This document shows, one piece after another, positions 20,001-29,583 of a stretch of 64,000 nt of DNA; positions within the stretch are counted from its first letter, which is position 1, and every line of letters starts with the position of its first letter. The DNA comes from Klenkia brasiliensis (GTDB lineage: Bacteria > Actinomycetota > Actinomycetes > Mycobacteriales > Geodermatophilaceae), in assembly GCF_900100695.1 (NCBI RefSeq), contig NZ_FNCF01000001.1, forward strand, positions 774,060-838,059, in the 5' to 3' direction. The notes below the pieces were generated by a model, which searched no databases, had not been told where the DNA came from, and was given only the letters and a program-made list of their open reading frames with translations. A program made the position numbers and the translations under genes.

Positions 20001-22281
20001 GGCGGGACATGCTGTCGGGCAGGTCCTGGCTGTGCAGCACGGCCAGCCGCTGGGTGGCGCGGGTCAGGGCGACGTAGAGGTCGGAGTCCCCGCGCACACC
20101 CTCGGCCAGCACCGCGGCCGGCTCGACCAGCACCACGGAGTCGAACTCCAGGCCCTTGGCCTCCGCCGGGCGCAGCAGCACCGGGCCGGCCGAGGAGTCG
20201 GCGTCCGCCCCGGCGGTGGCGTCGGGCAGCGCGGCCACGGCGGCGCCGAACAGCGACGGCGGCACGATCACCGCCGCCGTCCCGCCCTTGCCGGCCAGGT
20301 CCGCGGTCACCTCGGCGACCCGGTCCAGCAGGTCGCCGGCCGCCACCCGCTCGGCCCGGGGCTGCTCGCCGCTGCTGCGCACCGACCGTGGCGCCGCCAG
20401 CGTCGACCCCGACGCCGCCAGCACGTCCGCGGCGACCTCCATGATCTCCGTCGGCGTCCGGTAGTTGACCGTCAGCACCGCCTGGCGCCACTGCGTCCGG
20501 GCGTGCGGGGTGAGCACCTCGGCCCAGCTGTCCGCCCCGCCCAGCGTGCCGGTCTGCGCCAGGTCGCCGACCACGGTCATCGACAGCGTCGGGCACTTGC
20601 GGGCCAGCACCCGCCAGGCCATCGCCGACAGCTCCTGCGCCTCGTCGACCACCACGTGCCCGAAGGTCCAGGTGCGGTCGGCGGCGGCCCGCTCGGCGGT
20701 GGAGCGGTAGTCGGCCTCGTCGGTCCGGGCGGCCAGGCCCTCGGCATCCAGCAGGTCGCCGGCCATCAGCTCCTCGGACTCCTCGTCGTCGTCCGCGTCG
20801 TGCGACCGGGAGCCGTGCAGCAGGTCCAGCACCCGCTGCGCCTCGTCCAGCCCGGCCTGCCGGCGGCGCGCCGCGGCGGCCCGCTCGGCGGAGTCGTCGA
20901 CGCCGAGCAGCTCGTCGGCCTCCTCCAGCAGCGGGACGTCGGACACCGTCCACGGGGCGTCGGCACCGCGCAGCAGCAGCGCCCGGTCGGCGTCCGACAG
21001 CCCCCGGCCCGCGCGGGCCAACCGGTCGGGCGAGGCGAAGAGGTCGCGCAGCAGGTCCTCGGGCGTGAGCAGCGGCCACAGCTCCTCGACCAGGTCGACC
21101 ACCGCGGGCTCCCCGGCGATCTCCCGGCGCAGCGCGCGGCGGTCCTCGGCGTCCAGCAGGTTCTCCCCGCCCCGGACGTCGGAGCCCAGCCGGTCGGCCA
21201 CCCGCTGAGCCAGCAGGTCGACCAGGCCGCGGTAGAAGGCCGGGCGGGCCAGGTTGTGCAGCCGCGACGCCCGCCGCGCCTGGGTGCGCACCTTGGCGAC
21301 GTCGCCCGCGCGCAGCCGGATCCGCTCCCGGTCGATGACCAGCTCGCGGGTGCCGCGCAGCACGCCCTGCCGGTCCTTCACCGCCGCGGCGACCACCTCC
21401 GCCATGGCGAGCCGGCCCTTGACGTCGGCCACCGCGGGCTCGTCGACCAGCGTGGTCGACAGCCCCGGCCGCAGGTCGCCCAGACCGGCCATGACCACGC
21501 CGGTCTCACCCAGGGCCGGCAGCACGTCGGCGATGTAGCGCAGGAACGTCGGGGTGGGCCCGACGACGAGCAGGCCGCTGCGGGCGAGCCGGTCGCGGTG
21601 GGTGTAGAGCAGGTAGGCCGCGCGGTGCAGCGCGACGGCGGTCTTGCCGGTGCCCGGGCCGCCCTGCACGACCAGGATGCCGCGGGAGTCCGAGCGGATG
21701 ATCGCGTCCTGCTCGGCCTGGATGGTCCGCACGATGTCGGTCATCCGGCCGGTGCGCTCAGCGGTCAGCGCGCGCAGCAGCGCGGCCTCGCCGGTCAGCC
21801 CGCGGTCGTCGGCCTCCTCGCCCTCGGCGAGCACCAGCACCTCGTCGTCGATGCCGGTGACCGTGCGGCCCAGGGTGCGGATGTGCCGGCGCCGGGCGAT
21901 GCCCTCGGGCCGGAACGGGGTCGCGGTGTAGAACGGCCGGCTGGCCGGGGCCCGCCAGTCGACCAGCGCGGGGTCACCGCCCGCGTCGTCGGCGGGCAGC
22001 CCGGTGCGGCCCACGTACAGCGGCTGCGGGTTCTCCTCGCGGTCCAGCCGGCCCAGCACCAGCCCGGCCTCGGCGGCGTCCAGCTGCACGATCCGGGTGC
22101 CGTGGAACCGGACCGCGGCCTCCTTCTCCCCCATCGCCTGCGGGTTGTCCACCAGCGGCGCGGAGATGGCCTGCTGCCGGCGGGTGACCGCCAGCTCCCG
22201 GGCGGCGTCGAGCCGGGCGTAGAGACCGGTGACGTGCTCCTGCTCCTCGGCGAGCGCCTGGTCGGTGGTGCTGCTCGACAC
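19987..22281 (-). CDS. helD: HelD-like UvrD-family ATPase (RNA polymerase recycling factor)
   Basis: HelD proteins insert into stalled RNA polymerase and release DNA and RNA using ATP; some actinobacterial forms give rifamycin tolerance. The 764-residue protein has an N-terminal antiparallel helical arm (about 1-70), a linker with [17 protein letters not shown] (about 107-123), and Walker [11 protein letters not shown] (about 208-217). Long helical insertions follow, then the Walker B region [14 protein letters not shown] (about 543-556). The last helicase motif is [13 protein letters not shown] near the end. GTG 22281 has a GAGGAG box. I see no rifamycin-associated element upstream. Confidence 0.9.
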   Translation of the reverse strand: MSSSTTDQALAEEQEHVTGLYARLDAARELAVTRRQQAISAPLVDNPQAMGEKEAAVRFHGTRIVQLDAAEAGLVLGRLDREENPQPLYVGRTGLPADDAGGDPALVDWRAPASRPFYTATPFRPEGIARRRHIRTLGRTVTGIDDEVLVLAEGEEADDRGLTGEAALLRALTAERTGRMTDIVRTIQAEQDAIIRSDSRGILVVQGGPGTGKTAVALHRAAYLLYTHRDRLARSGLLVVGPTPTFLRYIADVLPALGETGVVMAGLGDLRPGLSTTLVDEPAVADVKGRLAMAEVVAAAVKDRQGVLRGTRELVIDRERIRLRAGDVAKVRTQARRASRLHNLARPAFYRGLVDLLAQRVADRLGSDVRGGENLLDAEDRRALRREIAGEPAVVDLVEELWPLLTPEDLLRDLFASPDRLARAGRGLSDADRALLLRGADAPWTVSDVPLLEEADELLGVDDSAERAAAARRRQAGLDEAQRVLDLLHGSRSHDADDDEESEELMAGDLLDAEGLAARTDEADYRSTAERAAADRTWTFGHVVVDEAQELSAMAWRVLARKCPTLSMTVVGDLAQTGTLGGADSWAEVLTPHARTQWRQAVLTVNYRTPTEIMEVAADVLAASGSTLAAPRSVRSSGEQPRAERVAAGDLLDRVAEVTADLAGKGGTAAVIVPPSLFGAAVAALPDATAGADADSSAGPVLLRPAEAKGLEFDSVVLVEPAAVLAEGVRGDSDLYVALTRATQRLAVLHSQDLPDSMSRLTDQ

Positions 22282-22368
22282 GTGCGGGTCTCCTCAGGGG
22301 GCGGGCGAGCCGACCACGGTAGTCGGCGTACCTGCCGTTCGGGGGCCACCCGGCGCTAGGGTCCGACC

Positions 22369-22827
22369 GTGCCCGGCCACCACGTCGCCCAGCTCAACGT
22401 GGGGACGACGGTGGAGCCGGTCACCTCGGCCCGCCTCGACGGCTTCTTCGAGCTCATGGAGCCGGTCAACGCCCTCGCCGACGCCGCGCCCGGCTTCGCC
22501 TGGCGGCTGCCGCCCGGTGACGCCGAGGCCGACGCCTACCTCCGCGCCCGCGGCGACCGGCTGATCATCAACCTGAGCACCTGGACGTCGCTCGCTACGC
22601 TGCGCGACTTCGTCTACACGGGCCCCCACGCGGCGGCGATGCGGCGCCGGCGCGAGTGGTTCGAGCAGGTGCGGGAGGCCTTCACGGTGCTGTGGTGGGT
22701 GCCGGCCGGGCACCGGCCGACCGTGGCCGAGGCCGAGGCCGATGCGAGGCTGACCCGGCTCCGCGCGGAGGGGCCGGTCCCGGACGCCTTCACCTTCGCC
22801 CGCCCGTTCCCGGCCCCCGCGGACTAG
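22369..22827 (+). CDS. DUF3291 domain-containing protein
   Basis: This 152-residue protein resembles DUF3291 proteins, which have a dimeric alpha-beta barrel fold of the monooxygenase type. It begins HHVAQLNVGTTVEPVTS and holds LIINLSTWTSLATLRDFVYTG and AFTVLWWVPAGHRPTVAEA. No function is known. TAGGGT (22357-22362) lies 6 nt before GTG 22369, so it is probably leaderless. It is divergent from helD. Its stop shares the palindrome CTAG with the stop of the convergent monooxygenase gene. Confidence 0.82.
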   Translation: MPGHHVAQLNVGTTVEPVTSARLDGFFELMEPVNALADAAPGFAWRLPPGDAEADAYLRARGDRLIINLSTWTSLATLRDFVYTGPHAAAMRRRREWFEQVREAFTVLWWVPAGHRPTVAEAEADARLTRLRAEGPVPDAFTFARPFPAPAD

Positions 22828-24569
22828 CGCCCGAGCACCTGCGCCAGCGCGCCGGCCAGCCACTCCCGCGCGTCGTCCCCGGGCGCCTCCAGGTGCCGGG
22901 CGGCGACGTAGCAGTCGGGGCGGACCAGCAGCACGCCGCCGTCGGCGATCTCGCGCAGGTCGGCCCAGGTGCCGTACGGGTCGTCGAAGGGCAGCCCGGG
23001 GCCGATGGCGACCGGCGTGATCTCCAGCCCGCGCTCGGCGCCGAGCGCCGCGGCCGCCGCCAACCAGGCCTCCCCGCCGACCCCGGTGACGACGGCGAAC
23101 CTGCCCTTGCCGACCAGGTCCAGCGTCGAGACCTCGCGGCCCCCGCGGGTGACCCAGGCGTGCGGCAGCTTGGCACCGGGCCAGGTGGTGGGCTGGGCGT
23201 AGAGCTGGTGGTCGCGGCGGTAGGGCGGCATGTCGGTGCCGTCGGGGACCACCGCGCCCGAGGCGTAGCGCTGGTTGTGCTCCACGCCGTGCGCGTCGAA
23301 CTCGTAGGCCTTGTAGGCGATGGCCTCCCGGACCGCGGCGCGCACCTTGTCCCCCTCGGCACCCGGGGCCCGGCGCAGCGCGAGCTGGCGCTCCAGCGCC
23401 TCGGTGTCGGTGCTGTCGGTCAGCTCCAGCGCGGCCATGATCCGGCCGGTGTCGGCGATCGACTGGTTCGCCCGCTCCACGACCTGCCGGGCGATCGGCG
23501 CCCGCTCGGCGTCGTAGGACTCCAGCAGCGCCGGGTCCGCCGTGCCGGCGACGACGTGGGCGAGCTTCCAGGCCAGGTTGTAGCTGTCCTGGATCGAGGT
23601 GTTGGAGCCCAGGCCGTTGGTCGGCGGGTGCCGGTGCACCGCGTCGCCGGCGCAGAACACCCGGCCCCGGGCGATCGTGGTGGCGAAGTGGTGGTTGACC
23701 GTCCACGGCGAGCCCGAGACGACCTCCATCTCGAAGTCGTCGCTGCCCACCAGCCCGACGGCCAGCTCGCGGACGAACTCGTCGGTCAGCTCCGGCGGGC
23801 CGTCGGCGACGGCGTAGCCCCACATGAGCATCCACTTCGTCCAGGGCTCGATCATCCGCAGGACGCCGAGGCCGACGCCCTCCTTCTCCGCGCCGGGCTG
23901 CAGCATCCAGTAGAGGACCGACGGCCGGTGCGCGACGAGGTGGGTCAGGTCGGCCTCGAACACGATGCCCAGCGCGCCACCGACGGCACCGGGGCCCTCG
24001 AAGGGCAGCTCGAGGTCGGCGGCGACCTTCGACCGCGCCCCGTCGGCGCCGACCAGGTAGCGGGACCGGATCTCGTACTCCAGGCCGCTGAGCCGGTCGC
24101 GGACGGTGGTGGTGACGCCCTCGTCGTCCTGCACGTGGCGCAGGTACTCGGTGTCGAAGCGCACGGTCGCGCCGCGGTCCTGGGCGGCCTTGACCATCAC
24201 CGGCTCGGTGATCGTCTGCGGGGCGTCGAGCATCGTGCAGGGGCTGGCCAGCTGGTAGTCGGCGTGCCGGGCGGGGTCGGTGCCCCAGCTCGGGATCCGG
24301 CCGAGCTCCTCGCCGGCCAGCGAGGTGCAGAAGGTCGTCGTCCCCATGAGCTCCCAGGGCGTGGCCAGCGCCATCAGGGTGTCCTCGACGCCCATGTCGC
24401 GCATGGTCTCCAGCGCCCGCTGGTTGGTGATGTGCGCCCGCGGGTCCTGCGACAGCCGGGAGTACTTGGTGACGACGACGACGCGGGTGCCGTAGCTGGC
24501 CAGGAACAGCGCCGCGGAGGCGCCGGCGGGGCCGGTCCCCACCACCAGGACGTCGGTCTCCACGGGCAC
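22824..24569 (-). CDS. FAD-dependent aromatic hydroxylase (phenol-hydroxylase/TfdB-like)
   Basis: This 581-residue class A flavoprotein monooxygenase is of the kind that hydroxylates phenols using NAD(P)H and O2. It has the FAD-binding GTGPAGASAALFLASYG (about residues 11-27), the DG motif region LVGADGARSKVA (about 170-181) and the second FAD motif FCAGDAVHRHPPTNGLG (about 302-318). A C-terminal thioredoxin-like domain (about 440-575) is typical of the phenol-hydroxylase/TfdB branch. The substrate is not decided by sequence. GTG 24569 has GAGGAG 7 nt upstream. A promoter TTGACA-N17-GAGTGT lies at 24647-24619. The gene stands alone without ring-cleavage genes. Confidence 0.88.
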   Translation of the reverse strand: MPVETDVLVVGTGPAGASAALFLASYGTRVVVVTKYSRLSQDPRAHITNQRALETMRDMGVEDTLMALATPWELMGTTTFCTSLAGEELGRIPSWGTDPARHADYQLASPCTMLDAPQTITEPVMVKAAQDRGATVRFDTEYLRHVQDDEGVTTTVRDRLSGLEYEIRSRYLVGADGARSKVAADLELPFEGPGAVGGALGIVFEADLTHLVAHRPSVLYWMLQPGAEKEGVGLGVLRMIEPWTKWMLMWGYAVADGPPELTDEFVRELAVGLVGSDDFEMEVVSGSPWTVNHHFATTIARGRVFCAGDAVHRHPPTNGLGSNTSIQDSYNLAWKLAHVVAGTADPALLESYDAERAPIARQVVERANQSIADTGRIMAALELTDSTDTEALERQLALRRAPGAEGDKVRAAVREAIAYKAYEFDAHGVEHNQRYASGAVVPDGTDMPPYRRDHQLYAQPTTWPGAKLPHAWVTRGGREVSTLDLVGKGRFAVVTGVGGEAWLAAAAALGAERGLEITPVAIGPGLPFDDPYGTWADLREIADGGVLLVRPDCYVAARHLEAPGDDAREWLAGALAQVLGR

Positions 24570-24618
24570 GGGCGCACTCCTCGGTGGGTGACGGTGACCG
24601 CGATCACGGCCGAGCGCG

Positions 24619-24647
24619 ACACTCGTTGAGCGTTCGACCACTGTCAA
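24619..24647 (-). promoter_or_regulatory. Sigma-A-type promoter of the flavin monooxygenase gene
   Basis: On the minus strand a perfect -35 TTGACA (24647-24642), a 17-nt spacer and GAGTGT (24624-24619) lie about 50 nt before the start codon. The -35 box falls inside the spacer of the divergent promoter for the neighbouring gene, so the two promoters probably exclude each other. Confidence 0.6.
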
Positions 24648-24661
24648 GGGCCTCCTACGCT
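24633..24661 (+). promoter_or_regulatory. Leaderless promoter of the glycosylase-annotated gene
   Basis: TTCGAC (24633-24638), a 17-nt spacer and TACGCT (24656-24661) are followed after 6 nt by GTG 24668. The spacing predicts transcription starting on the start codon. Confidence 0.55.
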
Positions 24662-24667
24662 GGGCCG

Positions 24668-25522
24668 GTGACCGTGCTGGACCCCGACGTGGCGAGCGCC
24701 CGCGCCGCCGCCCACCGGGACCGGCTGAGCACCTGGGTCGGCCCGCACCTGGAGCGTCGGCAGCGGCACGAGGCGCACCCGGTGCTGGACTTCCTGTTCA
24801 CCTACTACTCCGAACCCCCGGCCCGGCTGCTGCGCTGGCACGCCGGCGTCGGCGCCTCGGTCACCGGCGAGCTCGCCGAGGAGCGGCTGGGCTGGCCGCT
24901 GTACACGCGGCTGCCCGACGGCTCGGTCGGGCTGGACGTCGCCGCCTACCGCGCCAAGCGGGGGACGTCGGCCGGGTGGGTCGCCGGGCTGCTCGGCGCG
25001 ACCGCCGGGAGGGCGGGCCAGTTCGGCTGCTTCGGCCTGCACGAGTGGGCGATGGTGCACCGCGGCGCCCCCCGGCACGGCGCCGTCCCGCTGCGGCTGG
25101 GCCCGGCCGGCACCGACGCCGTCGTGGAGTCCCACCGCCTGCAGTGCACGCACGTCGACGCCTACCGGTTCTTCACCCCGACCGCGGCCCCGCGCAACGC
25201 GCTCACCCCCACCCGCGGCACCCAGGTGGCGCTGGAGCAGCCGGGCTGCCTGCACGCCGGCATGGACCTCTACAAGTGGGCCTACAAGCTCGCCCCCGCG
25301 GTGCCCGGCGAACTGCTCGCCGACTGCTTCGAGCTCGCGGTGGACATCCGGGTGCTGGACATGCGGGCCAGCCCCTACGACCTCGCCGGGCACGGCTACC
25401 CGCCGGTGCCGATCGAGACAGCGGCGGGCAAGGCCGACTACGCCGCGGCCCAGCGGGGCTTCGCCGCGCGCGGCCAGGCGCTGCGGGCCCGCCTGCTCGC
25501 CGTCTGCGACGCCGTCCTCTAG
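24668..25522 (+). CDS. Putative 3-methyladenine DNA glycosylase-type protein
   Basis: The 284-residue protein matches an actinobacterial family commonly annotated as 3-methyladenine DNA glycosylase. Recognisable blocks are HPVLDFLFTYYSEPPARLLRWH (residues about 34-55), FGLHEWAMVH, CTHVDAYRFFTPTA, EQPGCLHAGMDLYKWAYKL (about 194-212) and VLDMRASPYDLAGHGYPPV. I cannot see the helix-hairpin-helix of AlkA or the Tag zinc site, so the enzymatic label is inherited from family naming and needs caution. It is divergent from the monooxygenase. Its stop shares CTAG with the convergent dehalogenase. Confidence 0.75.
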   Translation: MTVLDPDVASARAAAHRDRLSTWVGPHLERRQRHEAHPVLDFLFTYYSEPPARLLRWHAGVGASVTGELAEERLGWPLYTRLPDGSVGLDVAAYRAKRGTSAGWVAGLLGATAGRAGQFGCFGLHEWAMVHRGAPRHGAVPLRLGPAGTDAVVESHRLQCTHVDAYRFFTPTAAPRNALTPTRGTQVALEQPGCLHAGMDLYKWAYKLAPAVPGELLADCFELAVDIRVLDMRASPYDLAGHGYPPVPIETAAGKADYAAAQRGFAARGQALRARLLAVCDAVL

Positions 25523-26400
25523 GGGATCGTCCGCAGCCAGTCGGCGACCGCGCGGCCCAGCTCGTCGGGGCTGTCCTCCGGCACGAAGTGGCTGCCCGGC
25601 ACCTGCACCTCGGTGAGGTTCGGCCAGCGGCGGACCAGGTTCCGCTGCCGGCCCACCAGGATCGAGCCGGGCTCGGCGTCGACGAACAGCTTGGGGACGT
25701 CGGAGTGCGCCAGCCACTCGCCGTAGCGGTCGACGACGTCGTGCACGTCCGGCGGCACGTGCTCGATCGGGATGCTCCGCGGCCACTCCAGGGTGGGCCA
25801 GCGGCTCTCCGGCGTCGGGTAGGGCGCCCGGTAGCGGTCGTGCACCTCGGGCGCCAGACCCTGCAGCGTCGAGGCGGGGAGGATCCGCTCGACGAAGGTG
25901 TTGCGCTCGAGCACCAGCTCCTCGCCGCGGTCGGAGCGCATGCCCTGGAACACGCCCTTCGCCGCGCGCGGCCAGTCGGCCCACAGCAGCGGCGTCACGA
26001 TGGTCTCGGTGAAGGCGATCGCCCGCACCCGGTCGGCGTGCCGGCGGGCCCAGTCGAAGCCCAGCGCCCCGCCCCAGTCGTGCAGCACCAGGGTGACCCG
26101 GTCGCCGAGCTGCACCTCCTCCAGCAGGTCCTCCAGGAACGCGGCGTGGGTGGCGAAGGAGTACGTCCCGCGGCCCGGGTCGGGCAGCTTCTCCGACTCG
26201 CCCATCCCGATCAGGTCGGGGGCCACGCAGCGGCCGAGCCCGGCCAGGTGCGGGATGACCCCCCGCCACAGGTAGGACGACGTCGGGTTGCCGTGCAGCA
26301 GGACGACCGCGTCGCCCCCACCGGTGTCGACGTAGGCCATCTCCCGGCCGCGCACGCGCACCCGGGAGCGGGGGTAGGGGTCGTGCGCCGGGGCCGCCAT
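25519..26400 (-). CDS. dhaA: Haloalkane dehalogenase (alpha/beta hydrolase)
   Basis: The enzyme hydrolyses carbon-halogen bonds of haloalkanes to alcohols. The 293-residue protein shows the expected pentad: the halide-binding Asn in LLHGNPTSSYLWR (about residues 35-47), the nucleophile Asp followed by Trp in VLHDWGGALG (about 105-114), Glu in AFTETI (about 129-134) and the base His in GSHFVPEDSP near 270. This Asp-Glu-His with Asn/Trp pattern fits the HLD-II (DhaA-like) branch. There is no signal peptide. ATG 26400 is chosen because upstream residues lack conservation. Its native substrate is unknown. The stop overlaps that of the convergent gene in CTAG. Confidence 0.87.
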   Translation of the reverse strand: MAAPAHDPYPRSRVRVRGREMAYVDTGGGDAVVLLHGNPTSSYLWRGVIPHLAGLGRCVAPDLIGMGESEKLPDPGRGTYSFATHAAFLEDLLEEVQLGDRVTLVLHDWGGALGFDWARRHADRVRAIAFTETIVTPLLWADWPRAAKGVFQGMRSDRGEELVLERNTFVERILPASTLQGLAPEVHDRYRAPYPTPESRWPTLEWPRSIPIEHVPPDVHDVVDRYGEWLAHSDVPKLFVDAEPGSILVGRQRNLVRRWPNLTEVQVPGSHFVPEDSPDELGRAVADWLRTIP

Positions 26401-26479
26401 CACCCGATCCTGCGCCGGACTCGACCCTGACGCGACGTGAGGCGCTTCGATCACCGGTGCCAGGGAGAGAGGAGGGGCC

Positions 26480-26939
26480 GTGGGCCACACGGTGGGTGAG
26501 CTGGCCGGGCTGGCCGGGGTGACGGTGCGCACGCTGCACCACTACGACCACCGCCCTGCTGGACGACCCGGACGTCGCCGGGGCCGAGCAGCGCTGGGGC
26601 GACACCGAGGCCTGGGCGCAGTCGCAGGCCCGCACCGGCCGGTGCACCAAGGCCGACTGGCTGGCGATCAGGGCCGAGACCGACGACCTGGAGCGCCGGT
26701 TCGCCGCCGCCCTGGCCGACGGCGCCCCGGCCGACGGCGACCGGGCGATGGACCTGGCCGAGGAGCACCGGCAGCAGATCACCCGGCGGTACTACGACTG
26801 CCCGCCGGAGCTGCACGCCGCCCTCGGCCGGATGTACACCGACGACGAGCGGTTCACCGCGTACCACGAGCGGGTCGCGCCGGGCCTGGCCGCCTACGTG
26901 GGCACCGCCTGCCAGGCCAACGCTGCCCGGCAGGGCTGA
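26480..26939 (+). pseudogene. MerR-family regulator with TipAS domain, internally deleted
   Basis: GTG 26480 with a GGAGG box starts a MerR winged-helix (MGHTVGELAGLAGVTVRTLHHYD, residues 1-23). At about 26550 the frame changes, and the other frame reads LLDDPDVAGAEQRWGDTEAW through AHHxx-like TipAS helices (CPPELHAALGRMYTDDERFTAYHERVAPGLAAY) to TGA 26939. A normal protein of this type has about 250 residues. Here most of the winged helix and the dimerisation helix, about 80-90 codons, are gone and the join is out of frame. The gene is therefore probably dead, unless the free TipAS part is translated. Confidence 0.7.
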
Positions 26940-26952
26940 AACCGGAACAGCT

Positions 26953-26979
26953 CCGTTCTCACCCGCGGGGGTGGAACGG
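26953..26979 (+). terminator. Hairpin after the TipAS relic
   Basis: CCGTTC plus CACCC pairs with GGGTG plus GAACGG around a GCGG loop, with one bulged T. It lies 13 nt after the stop at 26939 and is probably the old terminator of the relic gene. Confidence 0.5.
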
Positions 26980-27020
26980 CTCCACCCCTGGTCAACAGCG
27001 ACCCGGTGCTCGCCGAGAAC

Positions 27021-27055
27021 CCACGGACGAGCCGCGCCCTGCGGCTCGTCCGTGG
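27021..27055 (+). promoter_or_regulatory. Perfect 15-bp hairpin before the GGDEF-EAL gene
   Basis: CCACGGACGAGCCGC (27021-27035) and GCGGCTCGTCCGTGG (27041-27055) form a perfect stem with a 5-nt loop. It ends 12 nt before the AGGAGG box and 22 nt before ATG 27078. It has no U tract, so it may be a leader structure affecting expression or an end-of-transcript hairpin for upstream readthrough. Confidence 0.5.
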
Positions 27056-27077
27056 ACTCGCCGGACCAGGAGGGGTG

Positions 27078-29474
27078 ATGTCGACCGTGCAGACCGTCGC
27101 GATGCACCACCCGCCCGTCACCCGTCCGCTGCTGCACCGGGTCACCTCGCCCCGCGCCCTGCTGCTGACCGCCGCCGTGCTGCTCGCCTGGGGGCTGGTG
27201 CAGGGGGCCAGCGCACCCGACAGCGCCTGGCGGCTCGCCCTCGACGTCGCCGTCCTCGCCGGCGTGCACGGCCTGGCCGCCCTCGTCGCGCTGCGCGACC
27301 GGCTGCCCGGCTCACCCGGCGCCGTCGCCCGCACCGCGCTCGGGCTGGGCCTGGGCGCCTTCGCCCTCGGCGCCGTGCTCGCCCGGGTGCTGCACCCGGT
27401 GCCCACCGGCGCCCTCGCCTGGCTGCTGGACGGCCTGCACCTGGTCGGCCAGGCCGGCATCGGCGTCCTGCTGCTGTCCCTGGTGCTGCCGCTGCGCGGC
27501 CGGCTCGTGCTGGCCGGCATCGGCCTGGACTCCGTCAGCACCGCGCTCGGCCTGACCGCCGTCGCCGGCACCGTCGTCCTCATCGGCATCGGCGACGGCG
27601 GGACCGACGCGGCCACCCGCGCCGTCCTCGTGCTCACCGGCATCGACGTCGCGCTGGTCTCGGGCGCCGTCGCGCTGTGCTCCGTGCTGCGCCCGGGCCG
27701 GGACTCCGTCGTCCCGCCCCTGCTGGCCGGCTCCGCCCTCGTGCTGGCCGCCGACCTGGCGTCGGGCCACTCGCTGCACCACGACGGCCCGGCGTCCCCC
27801 GGCCCGTCCTTCCTGCTCATGGCCGGTGCCTGCGTCGTCCTCGCCTACGCCGTCACGCGACCGGTGCGCACCACCGACCACGCCATGCTCGACGCCACCC
27901 ACCGGCTGCGCAGCTGGTCCAACGTGCTGCCCTTCGCCGGGTGCGGCGCCAACCTGCTCGCCGTCCTGCTGGCCGCCCACTCCCCCGGCACCGGCCGCTG
28001 GGTGCTGCCCCTGGTGCTGGCCGCCGGCGGCTGCCTCGCGGTCGTCGTGGCCCGGTTCCAGCTGACCATCCGGGTCGCCCGCGCCGCCCTCGAGCAGCTC
28101 GCCGACGCCTTCACCGACCCGCTCACCGGCCTGCTCAACCGCCGCGGCCTGGGCTCCGGCGTCGACCGGTGGCTCGCCGGGCCCGAGCCGGTCACCCTGC
28201 TCGCCCTCGACCTCGACGGCTTCCGCCGGATCAACGAGGAGGCCGGCCACGAGACCGGGGACAAGGTGCTGCAGCGGGTCGCCTCCCACCTGTCCACCCT
28301 CGCCGGGCCGGGCACCGTCGTGGCCCGCATCGACGGCGACGACTTCGCGCTGGCCTTCGTCGGCGAGGACCCGACCCGCGCCTCCCTGCTGGCCGCCCAG
28401 GTGCGCGACGTGCTCGGCCGCCCCTTCGACATGGACCGGCACCGGCTGCACCTCACCGTCAACGTGGGGACGACGACCAGCCACGCCGTCGACGACCGCC
28501 CCGGCGAGCAGACCCGCACCGGCGACCTGCTGCGCTGCGCCGACCAGGCCCTCGCCGAGGCGCAGGCCAGCACCAGCGGCGTGGCCGTCCACGACCCCGC
28601 CCGCTGCGGCCGCGTGCAGGAGGACAGCCTGCTGGCCTGGGTCGACGACCTGCACGCCGCCCTGGACGCCGACGACCAGCTGCTCCTGCACTTCCAGCCC
28701 CAGCACCGGATCGAGGCCACCGGCACCGGCACCGTGGCCACCGTCGTGGGCTGCGAGGCGCTGCTGCGCTGGGCGCACCCCACCCGCGGCCTGCTCGGCC
28801 CCGGCGAGGTGCTGCGCGCCGCCGAGCACGGCCACCTGTCCGACGCGGTCACCGAGCGGGTCCTCGACCTCGCCCTCGGCGGCGTCGCCGGCTGGTGGGC
28901 CGACCGCGAGGTGCCCGTCGCGGTCAACCTCAGCGCCACCGACCTCGACGACCCGCTGCTGCCGCACCGCATCGCCGACGCCCTCGACCGGCACGGCCTG
29001 CCTGCTCGCGCGCTCACCGTCGAGGTCGTCGAGGACACCCTCATGCTCGACCCCGACCGCGCCCTGCAGACCCTGACCTCGCTGCGCTCCATCGGGCTGC
29101 GGATCGCCGTGGACGACTACGGCACCGGCTACAGCTCGCTGGCCTACCTGCACCGGCTGCCGATCGACGAGGTCAAGTTCGACCGCTCGCTCACCTCGGG
29201 CATCGCCTCCGACGCCGCGGCCGCCGTCATCGTCGGGCACAGCATCCGGCTGGCCCACGACCTGGGCCTGTCCGCGCTGGCCGAGGGCATCGAGGACCCC
29301 GCCGACCTGCAGCTGCTGTTCCGGCTGGGCTGCGACGCGGTGCAGGGCTGGCTGACCGGCCACCCGCTGCCGGTCCAGGGCTGGGTGACCGCCCTGGACC
29401 TCGAGGCGAATGGCGGTGTACACGGCGACCCTCCGGGTCGCACCGCGGCCAACGGCCGTTCCCCGGTGGGGTGA
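27078..29474 (+). CDS. Membrane GGDEF-EAL protein, probable c-di-GMP phosphodiesterase
   Basis: The 798-residue protein has about nine hydrophobic segments (residues about 25-345) and then a GGDEF domain (about 350-510). The GGDEF signature is degenerate (ARIDGDDF) and lacks an RxxD site, so this domain is probably inactive or GTP-sensing. The EAL domain (about 530-775) keeps EALLRW, VNLSATD, the DDYGTGYSSLAYL loop, LPIDEVKFDRS and ALAEGIED, so c-di-GMP hydrolysis is likely. A hydrophilic 20-residue tail follows. ATG 27078 has AGGAGG 4 nt upstream. It is one of four c-di-GMP genes in the window and the only one with a degradative domain. Confidence 0.88.
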   Translation: MSTVQTVAMHHPPVTRPLLHRVTSPRALLLTAAVLLAWGLVQGASAPDSAWRLALDVAVLAGVHGLAALVALRDRLPGSPGAVARTALGLGLGAFALGAVLARVLHPVPTGALAWLLDGLHLVGQAGIGVLLLSLVLPLRGRLVLAGIGLDSVSTALGLTAVAGTVVLIGIGDGGTDAATRAVLVLTGIDVALVSGAVALCSVLRPGRDSVVPPLLAGSALVLAADLASGHSLHHDGPASPGPSFLLMAGACVVLAYAVTRPVRTTDHAMLDATHRLRSWSNVLPFAGCGANLLAVLLAAHSPGTGRWVLPLVLAAGGCLAVVVARFQLTIRVARAALEQLADAFTDPLTGLLNRRGLGSGVDRWLAGPEPVTLLALDLDGFRRINEEAGHETGDKVLQRVASHLSTLAGPGTVVARIDGDDFALAFVGEDPTRASLLAAQVRDVLGRPFDMDRHRLHLTVNVGTTTSHAVDDRPGEQTRTGDLLRCADQALAEAQASTSGVAVHDPARCGRVQEDSLLAWVDDLHAALDADDQLLLHFQPQHRIEATGTGTVATVVGCEALLRWAHPTRGLLGPGEVLRAAEHGHLSDAVTERVLDLALGGVAGWWADREVPVAVNLSATDLDDPLLPHRIADALDRHGLPARALTVEVVEDTLMLDPDRALQTLTSLRSIGLRIAVDDYGTGYSSLAYLHRLPIDEVKFDRSLTSGIASDAAAAVIVGHSIRLAHDLGLSALAEGIEDPADLQLLFRLGCDAVQGWLTGHPLPVQGWVTALDLEANGGVHGDPPGRTAANGRSPVG

Positions 29475-29583
29475 GCGCGTCCGTCCCCTCCTTGTGAAGG
29501 GGACCTCGTCCCTCGGACCCCTCCGTCGTCGCGGAGCATCCTCCGACCGGGTTGCGTCGTCGTCCCACCCGCCGGGGTTGCGT

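Noticed and set aside
22282-22368. Rifamycin-associated element before helD
   Set aside because: I looked for the paired GGGGCTTGC-type inverted repeat and did not see it in the 87-bp spacer.
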